DNA from: Polytrichum commune
Lineage: Eukaryota > Streptophyta > Polytrichopsida > Polytrichales > Polytrichaceae
Length of the DNA: 64,000 nt
Assembly (NCBI GenBank): GCA_950295325.1
Contig: OX485807.1
Coordinates: forward strand, 13,297,001-13,361,000
Direction of reading: 5' to 3'
The position numbers and the translations under genes were made by a program. Shown in pieces: positions 24,937 to 37,900 of this stretch. Below the pieces are notes generated by a model. That model was given only the letters and a program-made list of their open reading frames with translations, did not search any database and had not been told where the DNA came from. Position 1 is the first letter of the stretch, and each line of letters begins with the position of its first letter.

Positions 24937-27900
24937 ATGGAGACAGGTCATTTCAAGGAGTTCCAGAAAATGAGTACGCATCTAGTTAGTGGTGCGGTGA
25001 GGGGTCCTGCCATGGGAGAAGCGGGTCAAGTACGGCGCCGATCTCTTGCTCCATCCATGTCGGGAGGCTTCTCATATGAAGAAACTTCAAATGTACAAGA
25101 GGTCAAGACCAACCAATTCAATTTGTCTCTGTTCTCATCCTTTATGTTGAAGGGGGATGTGATCAGAAGTAATAGCTGGCCTGAGGACACTCTACACTAG
25201 AGCTTTAGAGCCTGTGACCATTGATAACTAAGTTCTCTCACTTGTGGAAAATGCTGAGACCATCCTACTTCGCCTGAGCTTGAGAGCCTCAGGGACCAAG
25301 GAAGTTTGAATGGATGAAAACCTACATGGAGCCCAACGTGTCATGAAATGGATAATGTTTTGTGGTCTCCCGGATTTGTGTCAATCCCACCTCAAAGAGG
25401 TGAGTCTAACACAAATCCGGGAGACCATGACACTTCAAAATCTCACATGCCTTGATTTACTATAAGTTATTCTGTGGAAGGATTCACATGAGTAGGATGG
25501 TAATGAAGTAGCATTCAGTGGAGAGCCCGGTTGTGTATGTCTTTACACTACACTTGAAGGCCCATGACCACACTAAATTCAATTTCAATTTCCATCGGTA
25601 TGGCCTTCGGATAAGTTTCAAGAGTGCTCATAATTTTATGGTCACGACCCTTAGACAATTCATAGTGTCATGCGGTCCTTACACAATTATTATGCAAAAG
25701 GGTCTAAATATACTGTTATTGCTGGGCAGGTGCCAACTGGAACATTATATGCTAGCTCTCTCTTGTTTGTAATAATATAAACGTGTCACTTTGCTGGAAG
25801 TTGAGAATTTAGCGGCTCACCATTTACAGGGGGAAATGCAGGTGCCAAGCTGGTCCCATAGTTGTCCACTGCATAGTGATCAATCATCAGAGGATGATCA
25901 GGGCTGTGTGCCTGCATCTCAAAGCAGCAGCCCAAGCAAGTCCAACGGATTATTATTGCATTGTGGTAATCAGAATATCTGCAAGGGAGATCCCAGGAAG
26001 GATGGGGCTGCTCTCTTTGAGGTGCTGGCTTCTTGTACTCTTAAATGCTTGTGCCAATTGCAATCTCATAGATTTAATATATTTACAGTTGATGTTAGAT
26101 TTTACCTCCTGTACCAATGGCATGGGATTTATTCATACAGAAATGGGCAGTAGCCACCAGCCAAGGAAGTCCTGTTGATCATCATCCTGAAGACACTGGC
26201 CAGCCACCGCCAAATCAAGTTCGCCAAACTATGCTACACCAGGATGCCTTGTTTCGTGCACAGGTCCATTCAGCTTCCTTATATGATGGTATGAATAAGG
26301 AAGCTTCATTAGTCTTATGACTCTGCGTTTACCACATAGCTGATAACAATTGCGTTGGCAGGTTTTTGCTCACATTTGTAACATCAGGGAAACTGATACA
26401 CCTGTATTGCAAGGCGGTTTGTTGTTTGGTGCATCATTGCCTATCAGTTTATCAACTAGTAATAGATTTCCTTACAAAAAGCAGGGATGCAGTCAAACTT
26501 ATCAAATTCATATGACATTGATGGATATTTGGCATCTTGACTTTTGTGTGTCTGTCTTGTTTTGCATGTTTGAATATATCCAAATAAGGATTTCACCTGG
26601 TAGTCTTCTTAACCAGCGCCCTGTTCCTTAACTCCAGGTCCAGGAGCTCCATAGATTGTACAAGGTGCAACTGGAGCTGATGTCTGCGATGGCAAGCAAA
26701 ACCACCAAGCATTTTGTAACACCTGGTCAAGTGGATGTTAATAACAAGAATTCATGGGCAAGTATCCAAGCACAAACACTGGAAAAGGAGAGCGCTAGTT
26801 CGAGTTCTATGCAGGAACGTGACTCCGAATCTGAAGGAGACAAAGAGATTGCTACGTCGAGAACCGATGATTCTGAGCAGAAAACATCTTCCTGTGAAGG
26901 CCTAGGGAGGAGGCCTGTGAAGCGAAGGACCTTTGATCTGGAGCTCCCTTGTGAAGAGAACATGGATGCAGAGGAAATAGAGCATATGGCAGCTGAGAGC
27001 AGAAGCAAGATGGAAGCTGAGGTGTGTTTAAGGCTGAGGAACGGATGGGCCAAACCAGCCGTGCAATCCTGCCCACAGTCGCAGCATTCTGGCGCTCCTG
27101 GTCGAGAAGCTCCATATCGCCCAACGCCCACCATGGCCTCTCAAAATTTCTTAGGTGGGCTCTGGGGGTTAAGTTTAGAGCGGAAAACAGAGGTAGGAAA
27201 CGAGGACTGGCCGAGTAGCAGGCACATAGCAGAGGTTCGACCTCTCCTATTGGAGATTGAGGAAAAGCCTGCACATGTCCCAGCACCTTGGTTCACACAG
27301 GTCATTCTACTGTCCATTGTGTACCCCAGCTTTTTCCTCTTGGGTAGTAGTAATATTGATGGCATTTGAAACATGTGAAGAGAACACACAGACAGAGTAC
27401 CATACATTATCTGTCTAATCATGTAAATTCTGTGTAGCAAGCAATCATGATTTCCTATTGGCGTTGAAAAATTTCATGCCTGGCATTTTGGCCGTGAACT
27501 TGTTCAACATGCTTTACAATGTTTCACCAGTTGAATACTAACCTTGGTGTTTTCTGTGTATTTCAGGGTAATGGATCATCATCTACACAGCTAAAAGCAC
27601 AACAAGAGGTGAGAAGTCAAGGCATCTGTATCAAGGAGGCGCAAAAGGGATATCCCTGGGGCCCGACTACCAATGGTGCTTTTCGAGCAGGGTCTGCAAT
27701 GATGCCCATGAGACCGCCTCTTCAAGTGCAAAGTCCATTTAATGTCACAGACGAGAGACTACGAGGCATTCCGACTCTGCTAGAAGGTCAAGTCCCTCCT
27801 CCCCCACCTGGTTATAACCAAGGATACATCCTGGCAGAAAAGTCTGTGCCAGCTCTAGCTGGAGTGAAGTTGGGCGCACCTTATGAAGGCTCCTTGAAAA

Positions 27901-29207
27901 TACCCGGGCAGGGCCTCATGCAGATTCCAACCATGAATGCCTATTGGTATCCGCACAATGGTCCACCGTTCAGCTCACAACAACAACAGCCACAGCAACA
28001 ATCTTCTCAGCCTGCAGGGTGGCAGAATTACACGACTTCACACAGTGCGCCAGGGGCGGTGAGCACCATGTCTCATGCAGCAGCAGTATCTGTGCCTCGA
28101 ATGGGGTTGAATGTGGATGGGACGTGGTCCATGTCAGCGGATGGTTTTCCAGCTGCTTCTTGGAGTGCTACTGCTAACAACAGTCCCGTGTTTACCCCCT
28201 TCTCGATAATTGCACCGCTAAAGCCACCGTTCAAGAAGCCTCCTAAGCTTGTTCTACGACAGGATGGCACTGCAGTTGAGGTGAGAGTGTCTCCTAATAA
28301 GAATCAATCTCCAAGTGTCTCGAGTGATGAGATTGATGGAAGACAGAGTAGAGGCATTCACTCTGTGCAGGGACAAAGCACTGGGCATGTCAGTGGTGCT
28401 TTTCTTCGCAATGGTCAAAGGCAGCAAAGAGAGGATCGAATCTCCATTGTTGGGTCGGATTGCGAGAGAGGAGGGCGCTCCCCTAGTGAGGTCCAAGGTA
28501 CTGCTTTCGTGGCTATGCAGTGCTCGCTAGCACTCGGCGACGGGTGTGGACCTGCTGGAGGGGGGACGTGCATGAAAGATACACCCAAAGGTGGATTGTC
28601 GCTGGCATTTCGATTAGGAGAAAAAACCCTGTCAACCACAACAGCAGAGAATAGGGGGGAGAGAGAGAATCCAAGAGTAGTGCCCCATCAACCGCCATGG
28701 CCGAACCACCTTGCAGCAGATGATGTTGATCCACAACAATTTGAGGCTGCAAATACTATCATCTTGCCTGCCATGAAAGATGGTGCCTCAAAATCTCAAC
28801 AGGGGTCAGGTCAACAGCATAGACACTCTTTCATGACCCTACCTACTGGGCATCAAAATTCACCAAGAGATGCTGGCCAGGATGTGCAATCGGCTACCGG
28901 AACAGATGGGGATGGTTGCCGACAGAGCAGCACGATGCGGAGAATGGAGAGTTCATCTAGCAAAGAAGTTTCTGAAGGTTGTCAACAACGGAGTCCAACT
29001 CCTGTTCAGGATGGCTTGCCAAAGCCACTTGACCAGGTGGAGGCAGTTCTACGGAACGGCTCCCCTGATGCCGCCAGCCCTGAGTGTAGATCCAAACCGT
29101 CAATGGAATTAGCAGCAGTTACGACGCCAACAACCTCCTGTTCGATGAGCTCATCGATTCCTGCAAGACCAGGGGAGCAGGTGACAGTAGAGAATACGGG
29201 ACCATAG
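24937..29207 (+). CDS. DUF863-like plant protein (five coding exons, ~905 residues)
   Basis: Plant-specific protein of unknown molecular function, recognised from DUF863 landmarks. Phase-consistent coding exons are 24937-25101, 25830-25965, 26151-26263, 26638-27300 and 27567-29207. Residues ~127-138 read TMLHQDALFRAQ and join across an intron to VQELHRLYKVQLELM (139-153), the LHRLY motif characteristic of the family. Residues ~235-242 read RTFDLELP within the second landmark. The middle is acidic and Ser-rich. The last exon is Gln/Pro/Ser-rich with a basic KPPFKKPPKLVLR patch and looks mostly disordered. The donor at 25102 (GTCAAG) and the donors before GTCCAT and GTCATT are weak, so the first exon could instead end at 24996 and exon 4 could end earlier. 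The ATG at 24937 is the first in frame after the leader; the true start may be further upstream. No frameshift is seen. Confidence 0.72.
25363..25427. repeat. Perfect 19 bp inverted repeat in a DUF863-like intron
   Basis: The arms at 25363-25381 (TGGTCTCCCGGATTTGTGT) and 25409-25427 are exact complements. The 27-base loop itself contains a small stem (CACCTC-AAAG-AGGTG type). It lies in the intron between 25102 and 25829. A short MITE or a structured intronic RNA are both possible. Confidence 0.9.
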
Positions 29208-29900
29208 GCTGCTTGCAAAGGAGCTCCACCAAACAGGAGCAGAGAATGTGAACAGAACCCCCCCCACCCCACCCAAGAATCTGGAGCTGGAGAATCATAT
29301 GGCTCGAGAACCAAGAAGTCCTTGATAAGCATTACTGGCTATGGATTGATTTTTGCATCTTTTGTGCATATTGTGAAATAGGGAGAGACTTCAACTCAGC
29401 AGCAATACATCAAATCGTATGTATACTTACAGTGTTGTGTTGCTCCAAAGTCTCAAACTCTCCCTCTTAGCTTGAGCTTGATTCGTTTGAAGAGGATTGG
29501 GGCTGAGATTGCAAACCACCGTCGCTGCGGTCGAGCCTCTCCGCCTAGTAATTTCGTTGGTTATGTGAAGAGAGATTGGTAATTGGAGCCAATACTAGGG
29601 GAGATGCTCAAAGCCCATAAATTATGTTTCCAAAGCAGATTCAGCTCAAGTAGATCAAGATTGTGAGCTCGTTTTCTTTGCATTTGAAAGGAGTTTTCTA
29701 CCCTTAGTTTGTAGATGTGGACAGGGGCCGCTAGGGTCTTCCCTGAAGCATGAGTCTACATACCTGCTGCCACTTGGTTTGCAGGAATAACCTTCTCATG
29801 TCATCGCTTCCAAGCACATTCTGTTGTACACTATTCTGAGTGTATTCTCGCGGAGATTTCATTTCTGCCATGAACATTATTGAATGCTAAGGTTGAATTG
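29208..29900 (+). other. 3' UTR region of the DUF863-like gene
   Basis: Sequence after the TAG stop with no further coding frame of the family. The end of the transcript is not evident, since no canonical AATAAA stands out. The region leads into the gap shared with the convergent ARP gene. Confidence 0.4.
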
Positions 29901-30220
29901 TTTTCTACAAATGTTTGTGGTAACCATTGCTCCTGAGTTTGCGCAATTTCGTCTGTGATTGTACGAAGCCCCTTAAGTAGGGTATAGAATGCTGGTTACT
30001 ATGGTTAGTAGAGCTGGGAGATTGCCATTATTGGCCAAATTAACCCTAAAATCGGGGTCATAGGCTAATGAAGTTCAATTGGGATGAAATGAAATGAAAG
30101 TGACTCTGAAGTCCGGGAAGCCAAATTTTTTGATAAGTTCACGATGATGGTGACAAAAAAGGCTAATGACAACAATCCCTGGTGTAACAGGGGGACAGCC
30201 TGCCTTGTCAGTGTTGTGAA

Positions 30221-30442
30221 CAATGCATGGGAAGAACCGACCGCTAGTTACAGATGAACCGGTTGAGTTTGAGAAATAACCGGTTGAAGTTCAAGACTTT
30301 AGGAATATTACCGATCATGTTAGAGGAATATATGGAATATGCCTGAAATTAGTAAAAAAAAGGGAAAGATCCCAACATGTAACCTGCTGGACTTGGAGCA
30401 CTACGGTTTTGACCAATTATGCCCAAAAATCATCCCTGGACA
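30221..30442 (+). repeat. AACCGGTT-rich dispersed repeat, copy 2, between convergent genes
   Basis: Same order of words as copy 1: GGGAAGAACCGACCGCTAG, GAACCGGTTGAGTTTGAG, AATAACCGGTTGAAGTTCAA, then CCCAAAAATCATCCCTGGAC. It is inserted between the 3' ends of the DUF863-like and ARP genes. Confidence 0.85.
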
Positions 30443-31320
30443 CTGGTTGCGAAACGAAATGTATGCAGTCTCAAGCCAAAGGGGAGGGAATTTTCACATA
30501 CCTCTCATTCACCCACATAAAAGCCTGCAATAGTATGCATCCTTGAGGTTATTATTTTCAATTCATTTAACACCGAAATTAGATTCAAAGACTCCGAATT
30601 CGCCTATTCCAAGTCATTTGAGATGAATTGGCCACAAATCTTTGGCCACAAATCTCTAGAGGCCAAGTTTTGATATTGGATGGATGAGAGGTCGTATGCT
30701 CGTATGTGACAATTCCCTCTCCCAAACAGATAGTGAATACAGGAAGCATAATCGACACTCAAAGTAAGCACATTCCAAAACAATTGAAGTAACACAATTT
30801 GACAGGAGAAGCCAGGTGCTCAGAATTTCCTTATATCACGATCTATGACGATCACCATTGACATCGTAAATTATTACCTCAGACATTATCCAGAAACATT
30901 CTTGATACAAAGTAGAACTCAACCCCAGTGTCTGATTTATGAACAGGGTGTAAAACTCCTGCACTTCCCAAGTATACAATGTAAGAATAATGGTAAGAGA
31001 TTTGGGTATGGGCTGTGCACTTGAATGTAGATCAGCACATTGCAGCACTAGAATTGTAAGCAGATCACTTACCCTAGGTCTGCTCTCAGAACCTAGATCG
31101 GCTCCTTGGAAGGTAGGTGAAGTGCCTTCCAAGTGCCCATATTAAGGCAAAAGTTTGCTGGCAAAAAAACTATGGGCCTGGGTAAGTGGTTCCGGTTACA
31201 GCTCTAGTAAGAAATGTCCGACACCCTTGAATTACAATATATACACGTAAGTTATATTAAACCCTCTGAAGATGAGGGAGGGAGATGTAAGTGCTCTTGG
31301 TGTCGCCTACTTGCAGTTAT
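30443..31320. other. Gap between the convergent genes, includes the likely ARP 3' UTR
   Basis: No coding signal. The right part, just left of 31321, should hold the ARP 3' untranslated region on the minus strand. Its end is not defined by sequence alone. Confidence 0.4.
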
Positions 31321-34300
31321 TCAGGGCTTATCTGAAGGGCCTGCTCCGGAATGAGGGTGAGCCATTTGTGGTGGTGGCGGCTGATGCATCAGCTCCAGGA
31401 ATTGCATCAGCTGCGTGTGCCTGGCGGTCCACATCTCCGCAAGCTTGGCATCCTTTTGCTCCTCCTCCCTGTGGAGACTTAAGATCTTCCCAAAACCCAA
31501 TCCAGATCAGAGATTCAAGTCAGGAAACTTTAGAGTATTGATAGAATGAGACTGTTCAATTGAACTAAAACGAATATTTGTGAGGATTGAGTAACGGTTC
31601 ATATAATTGTCAAGGAAGTCCACCTATTTATGCCTTGCAGTGAAGTTGTTGGGGAAGGGCTCTCCAGAAGCTCATTTTTCTAAATTCGCAATGCATGGAC
31701 AAAAACGTTTAACTGATCCTAGGACCTTGTGATGAGGACCTATGTGCAATTCTTCTTGAAGCAGACACACACAAATGAGAGCAACCGGCATCCAACAATG
31801 TCTGCCATCTCGAGAAGGTTGGAATCAGAAAGTTTTCTAGTCACAGAATGAATAATAAGGTTATCCAAGTCCTATAATGATTGAGAGAGCAGTTGATGGA
31901 TGTTCGAGGTTCATGGAACATCTCGCCCACCTTTTCCTTGTAATCTGCTTCAAGTTCCTCAAGGAATCTGCACTCCTCCGCTCGCAAAGAAAGTATAGAA
32001 GCTTCTACTTCCTCCATCTTTTGTTTCCAACGCTGCATTTTCTCAGATTCGAGTTTGGCCTCCAGACGATTCAATCGCCAGGTAGATTCCTTCCGCTGTG
32101 TGTACCAGTATTGGCGTCCTTCTTCTAATTCTCTACAACAGTCGAGGATTTGCAGCCAGTGACTGCTGCTGGGGGCCATGTCTGGAGCCGGAAAAGATCT
32201 GCTCAACATCAGGTCAGGTCCAGCGGACTTCTGCCCTGTCACTTGGGGGTTGCTGGAGGACCATATTGGCTGTACAGTGCTCCCAGTTGCATCACCTATC
32301 GTATCTCGGGAACCTCCCTCCGTCCTGCTCAATGCAGACTGAAGCCAACCTCTGCAAAACATTCAAGCACATAGTGTGATATTACTGTGAAGAGAGGGAA
32401 GCTTTTTGGATGAAACGTGAAATCAAGTTAGCTAAGGTTGCATAAATATCTACCCATATCAACCTCCTGAGTGACTGGAGCTCACATCAGGATATCACTG
32501 GACAATCATCTTTCCTGTAATCAAGTGACGATAAAACTTACAACAAAAGACAGCCTGCAAGAATGAGGTGGCCATGACCATTTTCAGCTTTGGAATACAA
32601 AGATGAATCCATGAGTTAATGCTTGACTTATAAACACCTTTATTCTCAAATCATAGTTTCTGAAAACTACAAACTAGCAAATCCAGGACAATTTTTCCAA
32701 ACTGGCAACTCATCATGCGTCCAGATATTTGCAAGTTGCATACCTCTGTGCAAGGACATAAGTATCTGAGAGAGCTACTCCAGGAGCAGTCGTTCCCGTA
32801 GTGGGCGATGCCATTGTCAACGATACAGCAAGCTCAAGATTCTGAAGAGAAACGTTGCTGCATCCCCTTGCTCCTATTGCAGAAACTCCTCCTGATGAAG
32901 GTGGTGGAAGTGGGACAATAGTTTGACCACGATCGCTTCCAACTCCAGGTGTCTGAGCTGCACTGATGGGCACGTTCGACATCCATGCAGGCAAGGACGA
33001 GGAGCTCCCCCCACTGGCCGATGGCTGGCTGGTCTCTTGTGTAGAGGCTGCCTTTCCATCTGCAGCAGGACCTGAAAAATGGCCTTGTGTTGTTTCTGCA
33101 AGCACCTCCATTGAATGTTGGATCCTCCAACAACGAAGACTTGAAGCATAGTGGACGAAACAGGAAACAAAGGGATTAGGAGGAGGGCGGCTGCGCTTGG
33201 AGTAACTTATGAGAGGTGAGCGACGTAACCAACAATTTGAACGCAGGGCTTATCTATCAGCAAGTAGAAGTCAAAGAGACTTTTGCAAATCAAGACAAAG
33301 ATTACGAAAACATGAATTCAACTACCGATTTGGACTTAGCTAATTGAGGTTTCAGACCGGCGCTTTTAAATTGCCCAAAATTTCTTCACCTTAGCCCTGT
33401 CAGACTGGCGGGATGGGTTGGTATGCCAACCTAAATATTATAGCTCATTGATTGTTTCTGAAATGTGCCTGGTTCTGGATGCGGGCAACGCAATTGAGCT
33501 GGGTTAGATTCCATTTGCTACACTTCCGTTATTCGCAATCTATGATGGAATGTATGAGACGCAGATTAGCTTCTCAGCTTGTTCTACGAGTGAAAAGTCG
33601 TCTTACTTGCGGAGGTAAATGCAGCTGGATGAGCTTCTGACCCCCCGGCCACTGCAGATACTTCCATAGGCACAGGCTTCACATCTAGTTCCGTAGACTT
33701 GGAAACACTGATTGCACTTGAAAGCCATGACCCAATGGCAGTAGTCATCACAGACACAGGAACTGCGAGAGTGGCCAACGGAAGAGGGGCGGGGGTGTCA
33801 AGCGAGGGGTGATTTGAAGTGAGGATCCCTACTGCAGATTGACCAGAATTAGGCCGTTCGGGTGTCCCGAGGAGAGGTAACGGAACAGTAATGGCAGGAG
33901 GTCCAAGGAGGGTGGGTATGGGAAATGGAGGAGCTGTTTGCAGCGCTGCAGAGACCAATGGACGCTGCCCAAACTTGTCAGCAAGGTTAGCCAGCATCTC
34001 CGTGTAATTACTGGTCCCTTCATTCGAATTAGCAGCCCCCGAACAACGAGGTCGATCCTTCTCTTTCTCCTTCTGCTGCTTCTCTTTATAAACTTCCCAC
34101 CATTTCCCCAATCGTTTCGCCGTACGTCCAGGAACTTCTGCTGCAATTTTCTTCCACTTGTTTCCATACTTGGCCTGCAGACTGACGAGAAGCCCTCCAG
34201 AATATTCAATCATGTTTACTAACCAACTTTTCGTTCCCATCTTCGGGAGACCACTGCATTACAAATAATGTGGAAAGCTTTGATCTACATTGATCCATCA

Positions 34301-34913
34301 ATCCATCTGCTCCACGACATAAACGTACACTGCTCGAGTAAAGCTACGACGCAAAAAAACTTCATTAACAAGAAAGTTTGCCTTTGTTAGTTCAAAGTGT
34401 CCAGGTCTCAACATCAGTTATGAGACTGTCCTAATGATGAGTGTTCATGGTTAGGTTAACCAAAAAGTGTCGTGGGCTACAACTCATCCTAAAACACATC
34501 AACAGCAGAAAGAATTTTTAGTTGGCCAACTTAGAAGGTCTACCGTGTTCGAATTTCTGCAGTTAATACGGAGGCTCCTCAGCAACCACAGCGGAGTTTA
34601 ATATAGATTAAGATTGTTGTAGTTTCTAAGGTGTCACACCTGAATGGTTACTCCTAATACGGTAGCAGGAGAAGAAAGAGTGATGAGGAATAAAATACCT
34701 GATGACCAGCTGCTGCTCCTCATCAGAGAGAGGGCCTTTCTTGATACCGGGTTTCAGGTAATTCTTCCAACGCTCCACACATGACTTGGCATCACGATCA
34801 AGAAGGGTGCCCATTCGCTGAGATACGAGGTGCCAATCTCGAGGTCCATATTGTTTCACATAGTCGCGTAGCACCGTGTCCTCTTCAGCCTGCCATCGCT
34901 GCCTCTCCTTCAT
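31321..34913 (-). CDS. AS1: ARP-class R2R3 MYB transcription factor (AS1/RS2/PHAN orthologue)
   Basis: Nuclear MYB that in seed plants works with the LBD protein AS2 to repress class I KNOX genes and set leaf polarity. Minus-strand coding exons, 5' to 3', are 34913-34699, 34181-33607, 33071-32744, 32351-31931 and 31485-31321. All phases close, giving 567 residues and TGA. R2 spans residues 1-55 ([32 protein letters not shown]). R3 spans ~56-110 and includes the diagnostic [21 protein letters not shown] then WEVYKEKQQ. Residues ~115-435 are a long Ser/Pro/Thr-rich linker. Residues ~436-545 form the conserved ARP C-terminus: [13 protein letters not shown], a coiled coil (RRLE-like [16 protein letters not shown]), then [21 protein letters not shown]. 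The tail is Pro/Gln/His-rich. Arabidopsis AS1 is about 367 residues, so the linker is greatly enlarged here. At the exon 1/2 junction the usual VIRLQ reads VISLQ. Confidence 0.95.
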
Positions 34914-37900
34914 CTCCGCTCCATTATAAGTCGATGGCCCCTCATAACGCTACGGCACTTTCCTCATTGAAGGCCTGAAGAACCTCAATATATATCCACC
35001 AGTCAGACACATCCCCCTTTGGGCAGGCATTAAGAGAGTTTTACCATATTATCATGAAATACACACTCTCCACCTGCCATTGTGTTTTGTCCTTATCTTT
35101 CATACTTTTGCATGAAATATGGATCTGCTGCTCCGTCTCTTTAAGGAAAGAGCATACAACCCAAGATATTACAGACAGCTTCCAAGCTTCACCGATCAGA
35201 ACCTACCTGCGCTGATCATTGTACACCATGCGAATGGTTGCGATAGATGGGAATAAGGTCGGATTACTCCATTTCGTGCTCATAAAGCAACCAGCGCCAC
35301 ATACTATCCCTCCTTCAGCCGCAGTCAAAACCAGGGCCGTCGGTACCACTCCTGGTTGATGCTCTGTACATGGCTAAACCCTTTCACAAAGATAGCAGCA
35401 TCATGGATCGAATTTTGACACCTCAAAGAAACCTTTTCAACAATGGAATACTTGCAGCTTCAGTGAAGTCTCACTGCATAAGGTGGCGCTAAATAAGGCC
35501 GTCAATATCGGGGGCGATGTGAGTATAGCTGGGATATCTATACGTCGCGCCTGCAAGTCTAAGACTAAGCTGCCCTCGAGATAATGTTGAGCAGAATCTG
35601 AGCCGGTTCCAGCATTTCACCAGGATGACGTACCACGTTTCGAAGGAGATTAAAACCACGATTTCTACCTCGACGTGCAGAATTTGTATAACTTCAGAGC
35701 GGCTACCTGTACGAAAGATCTGGATACAATAGATACCTACTTTCTCATGGCAAGCCTCTTCTAGCAACGCCAAGACCTCACACAAAGAAGCCTTCTGCAC
35801 TTATAAGCAGTCAGTGGCGGAAGTCCTAATACCTGCAAAGGCACGGAAAGAGCGTTGGTAACTTATGCCACAACATGACCTGGTCTCATATAAGTCAAGA
35901 CAACCAGCAGGGCGGAGCATGCAGGAGAGTTGGTAGATATTGGACAACAATAGCCTCCAGGTTTCAAGTCCATTTATAGCCAAAATTTACCGTTAAGAGT
36001 TCCAAGAAAGTGGGCGGAATACCGAAGAGCTGCCAACATTTCAGAAAATTGAATCGGTTTAAATAGTTCAGCAGGAAAGTAGTGCTCAAAATCTGCAGAT
36101 AAAGAAACTTCTAGAGGTGAGATGTACAAAAATACACGGTCCTCCAGTGACAACTCTTCAAAGTTTTGCTAGGAAGAAAGTGAATGGAGTATCATATTCC
36201 CAAGGCCTTGCTCCCCTGCATTCATTGATGCAGATCTTGAAGGATAGATGGGACGCTCGGTCTAGAAGTTGACTGGGTTGCGGGGAGGATTGACAAACCA
36301 CAACAACCTGAATGCAAAGACAACAGAGGAAGGAAGGAGGAAAGAAGACGAAAGAAAGAAAGTCAGAGATCAACAATGGCAAGTCTACAACCTCCAAAAG
36401 GACCGCAAGAGGACTCAGGAATGTTGAGCCTCCAACACAGGTAGTAATACATTTTTATTTCATTTCCAAAAAGTTGCAGTCGTGGAACAGTACTTTACGT
36501 ATCACCGGAAAGAAGTAGACAACCGTATCACGAGCTCTCGGGATGACATATGAGCAGTACTGCAGGGCCTCAACACGTGGCTACGAGATAATTAAGTGGA
36601 ACAAAAAACCAGACTAACGTTTCCGGAATCACTGCAAGCAACTACAGTGGCATGAATTTAAGGAACGCAAAATCTTGAAGAGAGCAGAAACGACAAGATC
36701 CTCATAGGAGAGAAATACCTACAATCCCTAACACTGGACTTTGAACCTTAAGCCTCCGTTTTCAGTCGTAAAGAACCGACAGTCGCTTGAATTGCCTCTG
36801 CACTGGAATTAATGTGCATTCACTGATGTCTAGGATTGAGATATACTGGAATTGAATAGAAATAACTCGAGGAGTCAAGAGGCATCGACTCCGAGACCGA
36901 GGACTATTTACGAATATGCTTATACCACGCTGACAGCACTATTCCGGATAAGTCGAACCATCTGTTTGACCACATGATCAACACCAACGAACACGGGAGA
37001 CGCCAACCCAAGGGACGACGACGCGGCAACTTCTTTGAGAGACTAGAAGAATGTTAACATCTCTAGCTAAGTTAGTGTTTTCCTTAGTGAAACACCTCGA
37101 TCTCGGAAGTAACTTACTTTTGTGCTCCACAAACACTTTGAAACCACCATGCTTGAGAACATAATACTGAGGAACAATACACTGTCTGTTGCTTACTGCA
37201 GTTCTTATTGATACGGTCTATCGTCCGAAAAAATGACCTTACCAAATCCGTGCCACCGCCTTAGTGTGAAAACTGAGAATAGAACTGTAACCTCCTGAAG
37301 AAAACATGCAACCAGAATAATTTCCAACGAGTAGAACCTGTATGACTAGATGCCTGTCAAGGAGGGGGAGAGGGAGAGAGAGAGAGATGATGTGTCCAAT
37401 TCCTAAGTAGTGTGACAAGATCTGCAGGAACCTTCAACTTGAAAGATCCAAGAATCGAGCTCTTGCGAAGGTGTGTATCCCGGAAAGCACGTAATCCTAA
37501 TTCGGTCCGCTCCGAGCTTGGAAACCAACGTTTGGCAAGCAGAACCTAAAGAAACTCTCCTGCTCTGCAGAAATCACCGTACTACGCACAATACAACGCC
37601 TATTCAGCAATTCAGCAAATCGTAATACATCACAAGCATTTAAAGGTCCATGTCGGCATCGTTACCCGCATTCAAGAGCAGTAACTCGCGTGAGCCTTTC
37701 TGTAGGCTCATTGCTTGGAGTACGTTTGAGGTGGCCACGACGAGCACGAAACATCCGCTGCAAATTTCTGGAAATACCTACATGAAGTCTCTAGTTCTAC
37801 GTATAAATTTTCAGCATCTTATTCACCGCTTGCTCCTTTGTGGGAAAAACACACTACATGCTCTCCTACTGTGTTTGGTGCAAAACCAGTGCATATGTCC

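Noticed and set aside
26727-27134. 135-codon frame antisense to the DUF863-like exon
   Set aside because: It lies opposite a recognised coding exon and its composition mirrors it; no domain, no splice partners.
27944-28752. Additional frames overlapping the last DUF863-like exon
   Set aside because: Shadows of the long 547-codon exon in other frames.
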